This document shows positions 1-5,390 of a stretch of DNA of 8,079 nt, in pieces (position 1 is the first letter of the stretch; each line of letters opens with the position of its first letter). Origin of the DNA: an uncultured Clostridia bacterium. Lineage in GTDB: Bacteria > Bacillota > Clostridia > TANB77 > CAG-508. The notes below the pieces were generated by a model. That model was not told the DNA's origin and ran no database searches. It worked only from the letters and a program-made list of their open reading frames with translations. Location: the NCBI GenBank assembly GCA_944390505.1, contig CALXQF010000050.1, forward strand, positions 1 to 8,079, in the 5' to 3' direction. A program made the translations under genes and the position numbers.

Positions 1-2
1 AA

Positions 3-617
3 ATTTTAAATGATGAATATAATTTCATTTCATATTTGACGAAAAAATATCTGAGTTATATTAATAAAAGGGGTAGCAATGATACTGCAATGTCTTCTTT
101 AGCTTATCCACAATTAGCAAAAGAAACTCGATATGAACATAGTATAGGAGTTTATCATTTAATGTGCAGAACATTAAATAACTTAGAAAGAAAGCTAAGT
201 GCACAAGGATTACATATTGCAAAAGAAGAAAAGGAAATGGCGAAATTGGCAGCATTATTGCATGATATTGGACATGGAGTTCATTCTCATTTGTTAGAAC
301 AAATTACAGGAAGTTCTCATGAACAAAGGAGTATTGATATCGTAAGAGATGAAAAAACGCAAATCCATCAAATTATTGTAAAACATTATGGAAAAGATTT
401 TATTGAAAAATTAGTAGAATTGATGGATTGTATTTACGGAAATGGAGAATTAGCAGAAACTATTCAAATTCAAAAAGATCATACGATTTCATTAAAAGGA
501 GTGATGGCAAGCTTAATTTCTCACAATTTTTGCAATCACAATATGAAATTCAAGATAGTGCAAAATATTTTTCTAGGGATGTTTATTATGATAATTCTTC
601 TGACTTTCAATTTTTAG
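3..617 (+). pseudogene. HD-domain phosphohydrolase, fragment (5' end off the window, 3' part lost)
   Basis: The frame is open from the first bases of the window, so the TTG at 36 is not a real start and the gene begins upstream. The translation carries the HD-superfamily metal-site pattern: the first His in ETRYEHSIGVYHL (His codon 138-140) and the HD pair in AALLHDIGHGVHSH (261-266), preceded by the SLAYPQLAKETRYEHS region typical of dGTPase/YdhJ-like HD proteins. Such enzymes hydrolyse phosphate esters, often nucleotides, in the cytoplasm. The family-like sequence stops near GVMASLIS (about 515). The expected downstream DxDRxDY-type segment with the last metal ligand is absent, and the remaining residues to the TAG at 615-617 look like a wrong-frame read of the CYTH sequence that follows. 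I infer a truncated, probably inactive gene. The HD family call is firm; the substrate is unknown. Confidence 0.75.
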
Positions 618-1300
618 AAGAAGGGACTACTTTAAGAATACGTGATGGTGTAACATATCATCAAGGCAAAAGGACCCGTGATTACAAGAATAAGAGAATT
701 ACATATAAGACTTATGTAGAAGAAGGAGAAAAAATATATACAACAAGGGAAAGACAAGAAAAAATAGGAGACAGCACAAACTTAAGCGACTATACGGAAT
801 TTCTTGATAGTATAGGATTAAAACAAGAGAATCTAGAACCTATATTGGAAGTTGATAATATGAGAAGAATGGCTACAGTACTAATTAATGGAAGCCCTAT
901 TGATATTTCATTTAATGTTGCTAGTTATCAAAATTGTATTTATGAAATGCCGGGAAGTATTGCTACAATAGAAATAAGACCAAGAGAAAACGAGATTTTA
1001 GGAAGATTAAAATTACTAGAAATAAAAGAAAAACTAGAAAGTGCATTTCCTCATTTAAAAGAAATGATATCCAATGCTAATATTTATGAAATAGGAGTAG
1101 CAGATTCTTATGAAAAATATAAAAAAGGATATATTATTAGTGAAGATGCACAAGAATATGAAGCACAAAATCCAAAATCTGTACAAAAGCTAGGAAAAAT
1201 AGTAGAAAGATTAAAAAGGAAAAGAGGAATTAAACAGGTAGCTGATATTTTACCAGTAGAGGAATTTATCAAAACATTTCCGGAAGATACAGAAAAATAG
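428..1300 (+). pseudogene. CYTH-domain protein, N-terminally truncated, joined to the HD gene
   Basis: The open frame runs from a TTG at 428 with no ribosome binding site, but only the part from about 515 looks like a real protein; 428-514 is a shadow of the HD gene. From about 515 the translation shows CYTH (adenylate cyclase class IV/thiamine triphosphatase) features: SRDVYYDNSSDFQFLEEG, then TTLRIRD, KRITYKTYVEEGEKIYTTRE and TIEIRPRENEI. CYTH enzymes form a beta tunnel that binds triphosphates with metal ions. The defining N-terminal ExExK strand is missing, which points to loss of the 5' part rather than an alternative start. A charged tail rich in Lys/Arg (RLKRKRGIKQ) follows. The gene ends at TAG 1298-1300, inside the left arm of a terminator. 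It could be half of an HD-CYTH fusion carrying a frameshift and deletion, or an unrelated gene brought in by deletion. Confidence 0.65.
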
Positions 1301-1325
1301 CCTATGTATTAAAAAACATAGGTTA
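1298..1325. terminator. Bidirectional intrinsic terminator
   Basis: CCTATGT (1301-1307) pairs with ACATAGG (1316-1322) around an 8-nt A-rich loop. A G-T wobble and two A/T pairs extend the stem to 1298-1325. On the plus strand it is followed by TTATTTTATTA; on the minus strand by a T-rich run (the plus strand reads AGAAAAAT at 1291-1298). It sits between the convergent ends of the CYTH fragment (1300) and the alarmone synthetase (1347), so it can serve both. Confidence 0.8.
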
Positions 1326-1346
1326 TTTTATTATGTGGCTAGGTAA

Positions 1347-2015
1347 CTAATTTTCCATCTGTTTTTGATAAATCTTCATTATTTTATTATCTAAAAAGTT
1401 TAGTAATTTCGCATACCAAGATAATTTTTTAGAATCTATAAAAGATAATTTTGAATTTGTTTTATATCTAATTTTATGTTCAGCACTAGACCAAAAGTCC
1501 ATTGCCATTGTTCGAATTTGAATTTCTACTTTTACAGGTAGTATTTGGTCATGAAATTCAACAGGTGTTTCTATAATCATATGATAAGCAGAATAACCGC
1601 TCTTTTTAGGATGTTTTAAATAATCCTTTTCTTTTAATACTTTTACATTTGGTATTCTCCTAATGATTTTTTTAATAGTTTCAACATCATTTTTAAATTG
1701 ACATATAATTCGAATACCTGCAATATCATTAATTTTTTGAATGAGATTATTGTAATTTAATTCATAGTGCTTTTTCTTCATCTTTGCAACAATACTTTGA
1801 GGAGTTTTAATTCTATGACTTATATGTGAAATCACATCATAGCCATAAAATTCTGACAAAGACCCTTTCAGTAAGTTGAAAGTTTCCAAAACTTGCTCTA
1901 AAGCTTTTTGATATACAGACATTAATGTACCAAATTCTCTACCTTTAACATTTAAAGGAATCAGTTCGGTTGTTATCAAACTATTTTCCTTTTCAACCAT
2001 TTCCTCGATTACCAT
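1347..2015 (-). CDS. Small alarmone synthetase, (p)ppGpp synthetase of the RelP/RelQ type
   Basis: This cytoplasmic enzyme would transfer pyrophosphate from ATP to GDP/GTP to make (p)ppGpp, the stringent-response alarmone. The protein has only a synthetase domain, with no hydrolase, TGS or ACT domain. Its length (222 aa from ATG at 2015) fits small alarmone synthetases (about 200-230 aa). Motifs in order: HRIKTPQSIVAK (67-78, ATP side), INDIAGIRIIC (95-105, metal-binding Asp97), KDYLKHPKKSGYSAYH (130-145, G-loop with GTP-stacking Tyr), VEIQIRTMAMDFW (163-175, catalytic Glu164) and AEHKIRYK. From memory, the motif context is closer to YwaC/RelP than YjbM/RelQ. AAAGGAGG lies at 2026-2019, directly before TTG (2018) and 3 nt before ATG (2015). 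I chose ATG; TTG at 2018 is possible. It appears intact and has no operon partner on its strand. Confidence 0.92.
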   Translation of the reverse strand: MVIEEMVEKENSLITTELIPLNVKGREFGTLMSVYQKALEQVLETFNLLKGSLSEFYGYDVISHISHRIKTPQSIVAKMKKKHYELNYNNLIQKINDIAGIRIICQFKNDVETIKKIIRRIPNVKVLKEKDYLKHPKKSGYSAYHMIIETPVEFHDQILPVKVEIQIRTMAMDFWSSAEHKIRYKTNSKLSFIDSKKLSWYAKLLNFLDNKIMKIYQKQMEN

Positions 2016-2018
2016 CAA

Positions 2019-2240
2019 CCTCCTTTCTTAAAAAACATTTCATTTTCTATTGAATTTTATAGCTGGTAATTTAGCGATAAATCAATTCTATATAAGATTT
2101 ATCATCATCATATAGTAAAATTGTGTCTTTTGTGTGAATTTAGACTTAAAATTGTCAATCAAAAACTTTTATGTTACTATAATATATGTAAATAATGGAT
2201 AAAAGTAGTTTACTATATTATATTGAAGAAGGAATGATAT
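2019..2240. other. Divergent intergenic region between synthetase and response-regulator remnant
   Basis: This stretch of 222 bases is AT-rich and contains no ORF that I can support. It must hold the upstream signals of both divergent units. The plus-strand promoter candidate is listed separately. On the minus strand, TTGACA (2158-2153) is a perfect -35, but I see no convincing -10 at normal spacing, so the synthetase promoter is unresolved. Confidence 0.5.
2152..2183 (+). promoter_or_regulatory. Candidate promoter of the lost response-regulator operon
   Basis: TTGTCA (2152-2157) and a perfect TATAAT (2178-2183) are separated by 20 nt, which is longer than ideal. The -10 is convincing; the -35 is doubtful. 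It lies 58 nt upstream of the ATG at 2241, and a purine-rich ribosome binding site (AGAAGGA, 2227-2233) stands at a good distance from that ATG. Confidence 0.4.
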
Positions 2241-2363
2241 ATGAGTAAAGCCAAGATATTGATTGTAGAAGATGATGAAAAATTAAGAAATGAATTACAA
2301 ATTTTTTTAAATAAAAACGGAGTTGTCCACTTCCAGAAAATAATAAGGAACAAACTTTTTTAG
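2241..2363 (+). pseudogene. Response-regulator receiver domain, N-terminal remnant (40 codons)
   Basis: The ATG at 2241 follows an AGAAGGA ribosome binding site. The first 27 residues are a classic receiver start: KILIVEDDEKLRNELQIFL, with the acidic pair Asp11-Asp12 that coordinates Mg2+ in two-component regulators, then NKNG. At about 2320 the family resemblance ends. The remaining 12 or so codons, to the TAG at 2361-2363, are an out-of-frame read of the permease fragment. The phospho-acceptor Asp (around residue 50), the rest of the receiver and the DNA-binding domain are missing, so the product cannot work as a regulator. The permease sequence that follows suggests this was the first gene of a BceRSAB-like regulator-kinase-ABC operon. 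Confidence 0.75.
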
Positions 2364-2905
2364 CTGCTAACTTTAATGCAGAAACAGATGAAGAAAAAGA
2401 AGAAATTCATAGCATATTTTCAGATGAAAATTCTGAATTGGTCCAAAAAATGAGAGAAGATGAAATATATTTTAGTGGACTTTCCAAGATAGAAATTATG
2501 GCAGCTAGTGTTGGACTAGCAACGATTATTGTATTTGTAGCGATTTATTTAGGTATTATCTTTCTAATTGCAAGTTCTGCTATTCTTGCCTTAAAACAAT
2601 TAACAGAAAGTTCGGATAATAAGCAAAGATATGATATTTTAAGAAAAATAGGAGCAGATGAAAAGATGATTAATTCTGCTTTATTAAAACAAATTGGTAT
2701 CTTTTTCTTAATTCCACTTGTTTTTGCTATTATTCATTCTATTTTTGGAATTCAATTTGTAGTAATTATGATGTCTGGCTTAGCAAGTTCAGAAGAATTA
2801 GTACCATCTATTATTGCAACAGTGATTGTGATTGGAGTGGTTTATGGTTTATACTTTTGGGCAACAGATGCAGGAAGTAAAAATGTAATTAAATCAGAAA
2901 TTTAA
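2315..2905 (+). pseudogene. C-terminal part of an FtsX/BceB-like ABC transporter permease
   Basis: The frame is open from 2315 (TAA at 2312) to TAA 2903-2905. The apparent TTG start at 2438 has no ribosome binding site. The translation begins in what looks like the end of an extracellular domain (acidic, ETDEEKEEIHSIFSDENSE). It then has three membrane segments: roughly IMAASVGLATIIVFVAIYLG onward, IGIFFLIPLVFAIIHSIFG, and SIIATVIVIGVVYGLYFWA. Between the first two lies a cytoplasmic loop reading KQRYDILRKIGADEKMINSA, the typical FtsX-family coupling motif before the last helices. BceB-like permeases have about ten helices and more than 600 residues, so only the last quarter or so remains. 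With the preceding response-regulator start, this suggests an internal deletion of an antimicrobial-peptide sensing/efflux operon. Not expected to be functional. Confidence 0.75.
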
Positions 2906-2929
2906 GATGTAATAGAGAAAATATAAATA

Positions 2930-2959
2930 AGGAGGGTTCCTATTCTAGGACACCCTCTT
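2930..2959 (+). terminator. Hairpin after the permease fragment, possible terminator
   Basis: GGAGGGT (2931-2937) pairs with ACCCTCT (2952-2958) using one G-T wobble, plus A2930-T2959, giving an 8-bp GC-rich stem. An inner CCT/AGG (2939-2941 with 2947-2949) can continue it. It begins 24 nt after the permease stop. The downstream tract (CTTAATATGT) is poor in U, so termination strength is uncertain. The GGAGGG on the left arm is not followed by a start codon at useful spacing. Confidence 0.5.
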
Positions 2960-2962
2960 AAT

Positions 2963-3094
2963 ATGTATCATTTAGTAGCTTTAATAAAAGATTTAGGTAA
3001 AAAATGTTTTGGAATCAATGAGATGGAAGAAGATACAGAATTGATTGAAAAAATCCAAGGAAATACGAAAAATGTGAAAAAGTACTTGCAATAA
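2963..3094 (+). CDS. Short ORF of unknown function (43 aa), possibly a gene remnant
   Basis: ATG 2963 to TAA 3092-3094 encodes a soluble, charged 43-residue peptide starting MYHLVALIKDLGKKCFGI and continuing NEMEEDTELIEKIQGNTKNV. I do not recognise it. No Shine-Dalgarno sequence precedes the ATG; a hairpin occupies that position. Its composition looks like real protein rather than random AT-rich sequence. Given the nearby gene fragments, it may be the C-terminal scrap of a lost gene. Low confidence that it is translated. Confidence 0.25.
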   Translation: MYHLVALIKDLGKKCFGINEMEEDTELIEKIQGNTKNVKKYLQ

Positions 3095-3400
3095 AAATAA
3101 AATTAATGTAGAATAAAAATGGTTTATTAAAAACCAATTCAAGCACTTTGAAAATTGAATATATTTTATGCTAAAATCAATGAAAACACTAAAAAATAGT
3201 GTGGAAATTTTTAAAGTGTTTGAATAAAAGCCGAAAGATAATCTAAACAAATGGAAGAAAAAACAACAATAATAAATAAAAAATGAAACAATAATAACAA
3301 TAATATAAAAAAAACACAAAATAGAAAATAAATGATAGTAAAATGTATAATAAAGCACAAAAAGTGAATAATAAAAACGAATGAGAAAGGAGAAAGCAAA
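3095..3400 (+). other. AT-rich, A-rich leader upstream of the DGR target
   Basis: There is no gene in this 306-base stretch. Short inverted repeats are present: TGGTTT/AAACCA (3120-3125/3131-3136) and ACACTA/TAGTGT (3186-3191/3197-3202). From about 3240 to 3400 the plus strand is overwhelmingly A with few G, so an mRNA leader here would be almost unstructured. AAAGGAG (3385-3391) is the target's ribosome binding site, 9 nt before ATG 3401. Long minus-strand frames through this stretch are low-complexity Phe/Ile/Leu runs and are not genes. I do not recognise a known riboswitch. Confidence 0.6.
3148..3177 (+). promoter_or_regulatory. Candidate promoter of the DGR target gene
   Basis: TTGAAA (3148-3153) and TAAAAT (3172-3177) are 18 nt apart. 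This would give a leader of about 215 nt before the target ATG. In DNA this AT-rich, such matches arise easily, so this is only a plausible candidate. Confidence 0.3.
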
Positions 3401-4699
3401 ATGCAAAAGAATATAAAAGCAAGCATAAAATATATGCCAAAAAGTAAAAATGGTATTACGCTAATTGCCTTAGTAGTCACAATTGTAGTATTGTTAATTT
3501 TAGCAGGAGTAACAATCAACTTGTTATTTAGTGATACAGGTTTATTTGGAAAGGCACAGGAGGCAGAAAATGCATGGAGAAATGGAGAACAAAGTGATAT
3601 TAATGCAATACAAGAATTAAGTAACCAAGTGAATGATATTTTAAATGGAATATATGATGAAGAACTTGATGATACACCAACATTAGCAAAAGGAGAACTA
3701 GTAACCGGAAGTAATGCCACATACACAGATGAAACAGGAACAGCAATCATTCCAGTAGGATTTTGTGTAGTAAAAGATTCAGTAGAAAATCCATCTGATA
3801 CAAATACAGTAGCAAGTGGATTAGTTATATCAGATGTAGCGCAAGATGATTTAGATAATAGTATGCATGGTAACCAGTTTGTATGGATACCGGTAAATTA
3901 TGATGACTTTCACTTAATTGAAGGTTATTCAAATGAAACTTTGCAAACTAGACTAACTCAAGCAAGTAATCCATCAAGAGAAGCAGGAGCAAGTTTAACT
4001 GAAATATTGCCAGGAAAGCCAAACACGGCAAATAGTGTATTAGGAACAGCAGAAAGTGTAGCAATGTATACCAGTGTGCAAATTAATGGAGGATTTTACA
4101 TTGCAAGATTTGAAGCAGGAATAGCAGGAACAACAGCCTCTACGACAACTAATGATACTAATAAGCAAACTCAAGACGGAACAGTAAGACCAGTATCACA
4201 GAAAGGAGTAGGAGTATGGAACTACATTCCATGGGGAGGAACATCATCAAATACAGCATCAGATAGATTACCAGGAGATGATAATGCAGATGGAGCAGTA
4301 AAAGTAGCAAGAAGTATGTATACAAAAAGTAGTACATGTGGAGTAACTAGTACCTTATGTTATGGAGTGCAGTGGGATGCAACACTAAATTTCATAGATT
4401 CTGGTTATCTAACAGGAAATGCAAGTGGATTTGTAAAAAATAGTACAGAAATGGGAAATTATTCAGGAACTATAGCAGTAACAGGAAGTGATACAGCATA
4501 TCAGCAAAAGCATGTATATGACTTAGCTGGAAATGTATATGAATGGACAATGGAGGCTTACAATACCGATAGTCGAGTTGGCAGGGGAGGCAGTTACTAC
4601 TCTGCAGGCAGTGGCAGTCCGGCTTCTTACCGTAACGGCGACCTCACTCCGGACGGCAGCAACCACTTCATCGGTTTGCGTGTAGCTTTATATTTGTAA
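3401..4699 (+). CDS. DGR target: prepilin-anchored FGE-sulfatase (C-type lectin fold) protein
   Basis: This is the variable protein of the DGR (432 aa). Residues 1-18 form a basic leader ending KSKNG, followed by the prepilin-type hydrophobic helix ITLIALVVTIVVLLILAGV (19-37). This predicts prepilin-peptidase cleavage after Gly18 and display on the cell surface or a pilus-like fibre; the usual Glu at +5 is Ala23. A linker precedes an FGE-sulfatase/SUMF1-like domain: NQFVWIPV (158-165), GGFYIARFEAG (230-240), NYIPWG (274-279), YDLAGNVYEWTMEAY (373-387), RGGSYY (395-400) and GLRVALYL at the C-terminus. The catalytic cysteine pair of true FGEs is not evident, so I infer a ligand-binding role. 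Residues 390-423 contain the diversified positions: 390, 391, 394, 398, 400-402, 405, 406, 410, 413, 414, 416, 419, 422 and 423 differ from the TR. Start: ATG 3401 has AAAGGAG at 3385-3391; Met12 has none. Ligand unknown. Confidence 0.9.
   Translation: MQKNIKASIKYMPKSKNGITLIALVVTIVVLLILAGVTINLLFSDTGLFGKAQEAENAWRNGEQSDINAIQELSNQVNDILNGIYDEELDDTPTLAKGELVTGSNATYTDETGTAIIPVGFCVVKDSVENPSDTNTVASGLVISDVAQDDLDNSMHGNQFVWIPVNYDDFHLIEGYSNETLQTRLTQASNPSREAGASLTEILPGKPNTANSVLGTAESVAMYTSVQINGGFYIARFEAGIAGTTASTTTNDTNKQTQDGTVRPVSQKGVGVWNYIPWGGTSSNTASDRLPGDDNADGAVKVARSMYTKSSTCGVTSTLCYGVQWDATLNFIDSGYLTGNASGFVKNSTEMGNYSGTIAVTGSDTAYQQKHVYDLAGNVYEWTMEAYNTDSRVGRGGSYYSAGSGSPASYRNGDLTPDGSNHFIGLRVALYL
4554..4687 (+). 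repeat. DGR variable repeat (VR), 134 bp
   Basis: It aligns with the TR at 6794-6924 over its whole length. All 22 substitutions fall where the TR has A: 14 A-to-G, 5 A-to-T and 3 A-to-C by hand count. The first is at 4568 and the last at 4668. VR has one extra codon, CTC at 4643-4645. The 3' end from ATCGG to GTAGCT (4670-4687) is an unchanged 18-nt match, the expected place for the initiation-of-mutagenic-homing element. Identity stops 9 nt before the TAA stop codon. G+C is about 57% by hand count, well above the surrounding gene. Confidence 0.96.
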
Positions 4700-4781
4700 C
4701 CCTGTTCCCCTGACAAGCTCACTAGCGAAGGACTAGGTATTTTGAAGGGGGAAGAAACAAAAAGATAAATTACAAACTTAT

Positions 4782-4803
4782 CATAGCGAGTTTACACGCT
4801 ATG
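4782..4803 (+). repeat. Inverted repeat, 7-bp perfect stem
   Basis: CATAGCG (4782-4788) and CGCTATG (4797-4803) are perfect complements around the 8-nt loop AGTTTACA. It lies about 95 bp downstream of the VR end. It has no U tract, so it is unlikely to be a terminator by itself. Confidence 0.7.
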
Positions 4804-4807
4804 CCAT

Positions 4808-4847
4808 TGGAAATTTTTTATCGACTTTAGACGATAAAAAATTTCCA
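4808..4847 (+). repeat. Long inverted repeat, 16-bp perfect stem
   Basis: Positions 4808-4823 are perfectly complementary to 4832-4847, with the 8-nt loop ACTTTAGA. The stem is mostly A/T but closed by TCG/CGA at the loop and GG/CC at the base. It could form an RNA hairpin or a DNA cruciform. It lacks a following T tract, so it is not a canonical intrinsic terminator, although it may slow or end transcription of the target mRNA. Confidence 0.8.
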
Positions 4848-4892
4848 TCAACTAGCGTTGATAGGCGCCCATCAACTAGCGTTGATAGGCGC
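4845..4892 (+). repeat. Two tandem 24-bp repeats, each with a small hairpin
   Basis: Positions 4845-4868 and 4869-4892 are identical 24-mers. Each contains ATCAAC-TAGC-GTTGAT (4847-4862 and 4871-4886), a 6-bp stem with a 4-nt loop, followed by AGGCGC. The unit boundary creates GGCGCC (4864-4869). The first copy overlaps the base of the preceding 16-bp hairpin. Confidence 0.85.
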
Positions 4893-4952
4893 TATTACTG
4901 TGTTTGAAAACATTTTGCAACATAGTAGTGGCTCCGAGAAAGGAGTATTTAT

Positions 4953-5291
4953 ATGGGATTTAGTAATATGTTAGAAATATTACAAGAAAAAAATAAAGGA
5001 AAAATTGTACTAGTAAAATTAGGAACATTTTATATTGCAACAGGAAGAGATGCAATTTTATTAAATGTAAAATTGAATTTAAAATGTACTTGCTATAAAA
5101 ACAATATTTGCAAAGTGGGAGTTCCAGTAAATTCAATAGATAAATATATAGAAAAGTTAAATAAAACTAAATACTCATATGTGATTTATGATTATGATAA
5201 AGAAGAAAAAGAATTAAAATTAAGATATGAAAAGAATGGAAAAATTAATAAAATTACAGAAAAAAATAATAATTGTTTGTTTTGTAAATGA
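4953..5291 (+). CDS. MutS-like (MSL-type) DGR accessory protein
   Basis: ATG 4953 follows AAAGGAG (4939-4945) with 7-nt spacing. The 112-aa translation resembles MutS domain I, the mismatch-recognition domain. KIVLVKLGTFYIATGRDAIL (17-36) matches the MutS strand and FYELF-type loop, and KVGVPVNSIDKYIEKL (54-69) matches the CGVPYHAVDNYLAKL-type segment. The mismatch-wedging Phe-x-Glu of MutS appears as Phe26-Tyr27-Ile28, so Phe is kept and Glu is lost. No MutS ATPase or clamp domains are present. Small MutS-like proteins have been described as accessory genes of some DGRs; its place between VR and avd fits, and its role is unproven. Cys45/47/53 and Cys108/111 could bind metal. The frame stops at TGA 5289-5291, but the same frame continues with protein-like sequence (next entry), suggesting a premature stop. 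Confidence 0.75.
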   Translation: MGFSNMLEILQEKNKGKIVLVKLGTFYIATGRDAILLNVKLNLKCTCYKNNICKVGVPVNSIDKYIEKLNKTKYSYVIYDYDKEEKELKLRYEKNGKINKITEKNNNCLFCK

Positions 5292-5390
5292 ATTGAAAAA
5301 CATGAAAATGATGAGTACATGTTGGCATTAGCAAAATTATTTGAAAATAATCCTAAGGAAGGTAAGATAAATGAATCAAATAGAGAATAA
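5292..5390 (+). pseudogene. In-frame continuation of the MSL gene after its TGA
   Basis: In the same frame as the MSL gene, directly after TGA 5289-5291, 32 sense codons read IEKHENDEYMLALAKLFENN and onward, to TAA 5388-5390. This helix-like, protein-quality stretch would join the CLFCK end of the MSL protein and overlap the avd start by 20 nt, the same overlapping style as avd-RT. One substitution in the TGA (for example from GGA or AGA) would explain it. There is no start of its own apart from an internal ATG at 5319 without a clear ribosome binding site. Confidence 0.5.

Larger units (their letters stand above)
4700..4952 (+). other. Structured non-coding region between VR and the MSL gene
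   Basis: No ORF is supported here. It begins right after the target stop. Elements in order: a weak inverted repeat TTCCCC (4705-4710)/GGGGAA (4748-4753); a 7-bp hairpin (4782-4803); a 16-bp hairpin (4808-4847); a duplicated 24-nt unit, each copy containing a small hairpin (4845-4892); and ACTGTGTT/AACATAGT (4897-4904/4919-4926) with one G-T pair. The five-base core TAGCG or its complement CGCTA occurs six times between 4723 and 4894. Inverted repeats just downstream of VR are known to aid homing in some DGRs (Bordetella phage type). Whether any of these serves that purpose is inference. CTCC (4932-4935) can pair with the GGAG (4942-4945) of the next ribosome binding site. Confidence 0.6.

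Noticed and set aside
2993..3750. Minus-strand open frames over the leader and 5' part of the target
   Set aside because: They translate to low-complexity Phe/Ile/Leu/Ser runs that are the reverse of A-rich DNA and the target gene; no ribosome binding site or family pattern.
3872..4699. Active formylglycine-generating enzyme
   Set aside because: The domain fold markers are present, but the catalytic Cys pair is not, and the C-terminal core is being diversified; a binding function is more likely.
4808..4847. Intrinsic terminator of the target gene
   Set aside because: The stem is long and perfect but is followed by ATCAAC rather than a U tract; kept as an inverted repeat of unknown role.
4845..4892. 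CRISPR array
   Set aside because: There are only two directly abutting 24-bp copies with no spacers, and no cas genes nearby.
5289..5291. TGA recoded as a sense codon
   Set aside because: Intact genes here use TGG for Trp and contain no internal TGA, so one case next to other damage is better explained by a point mutation.
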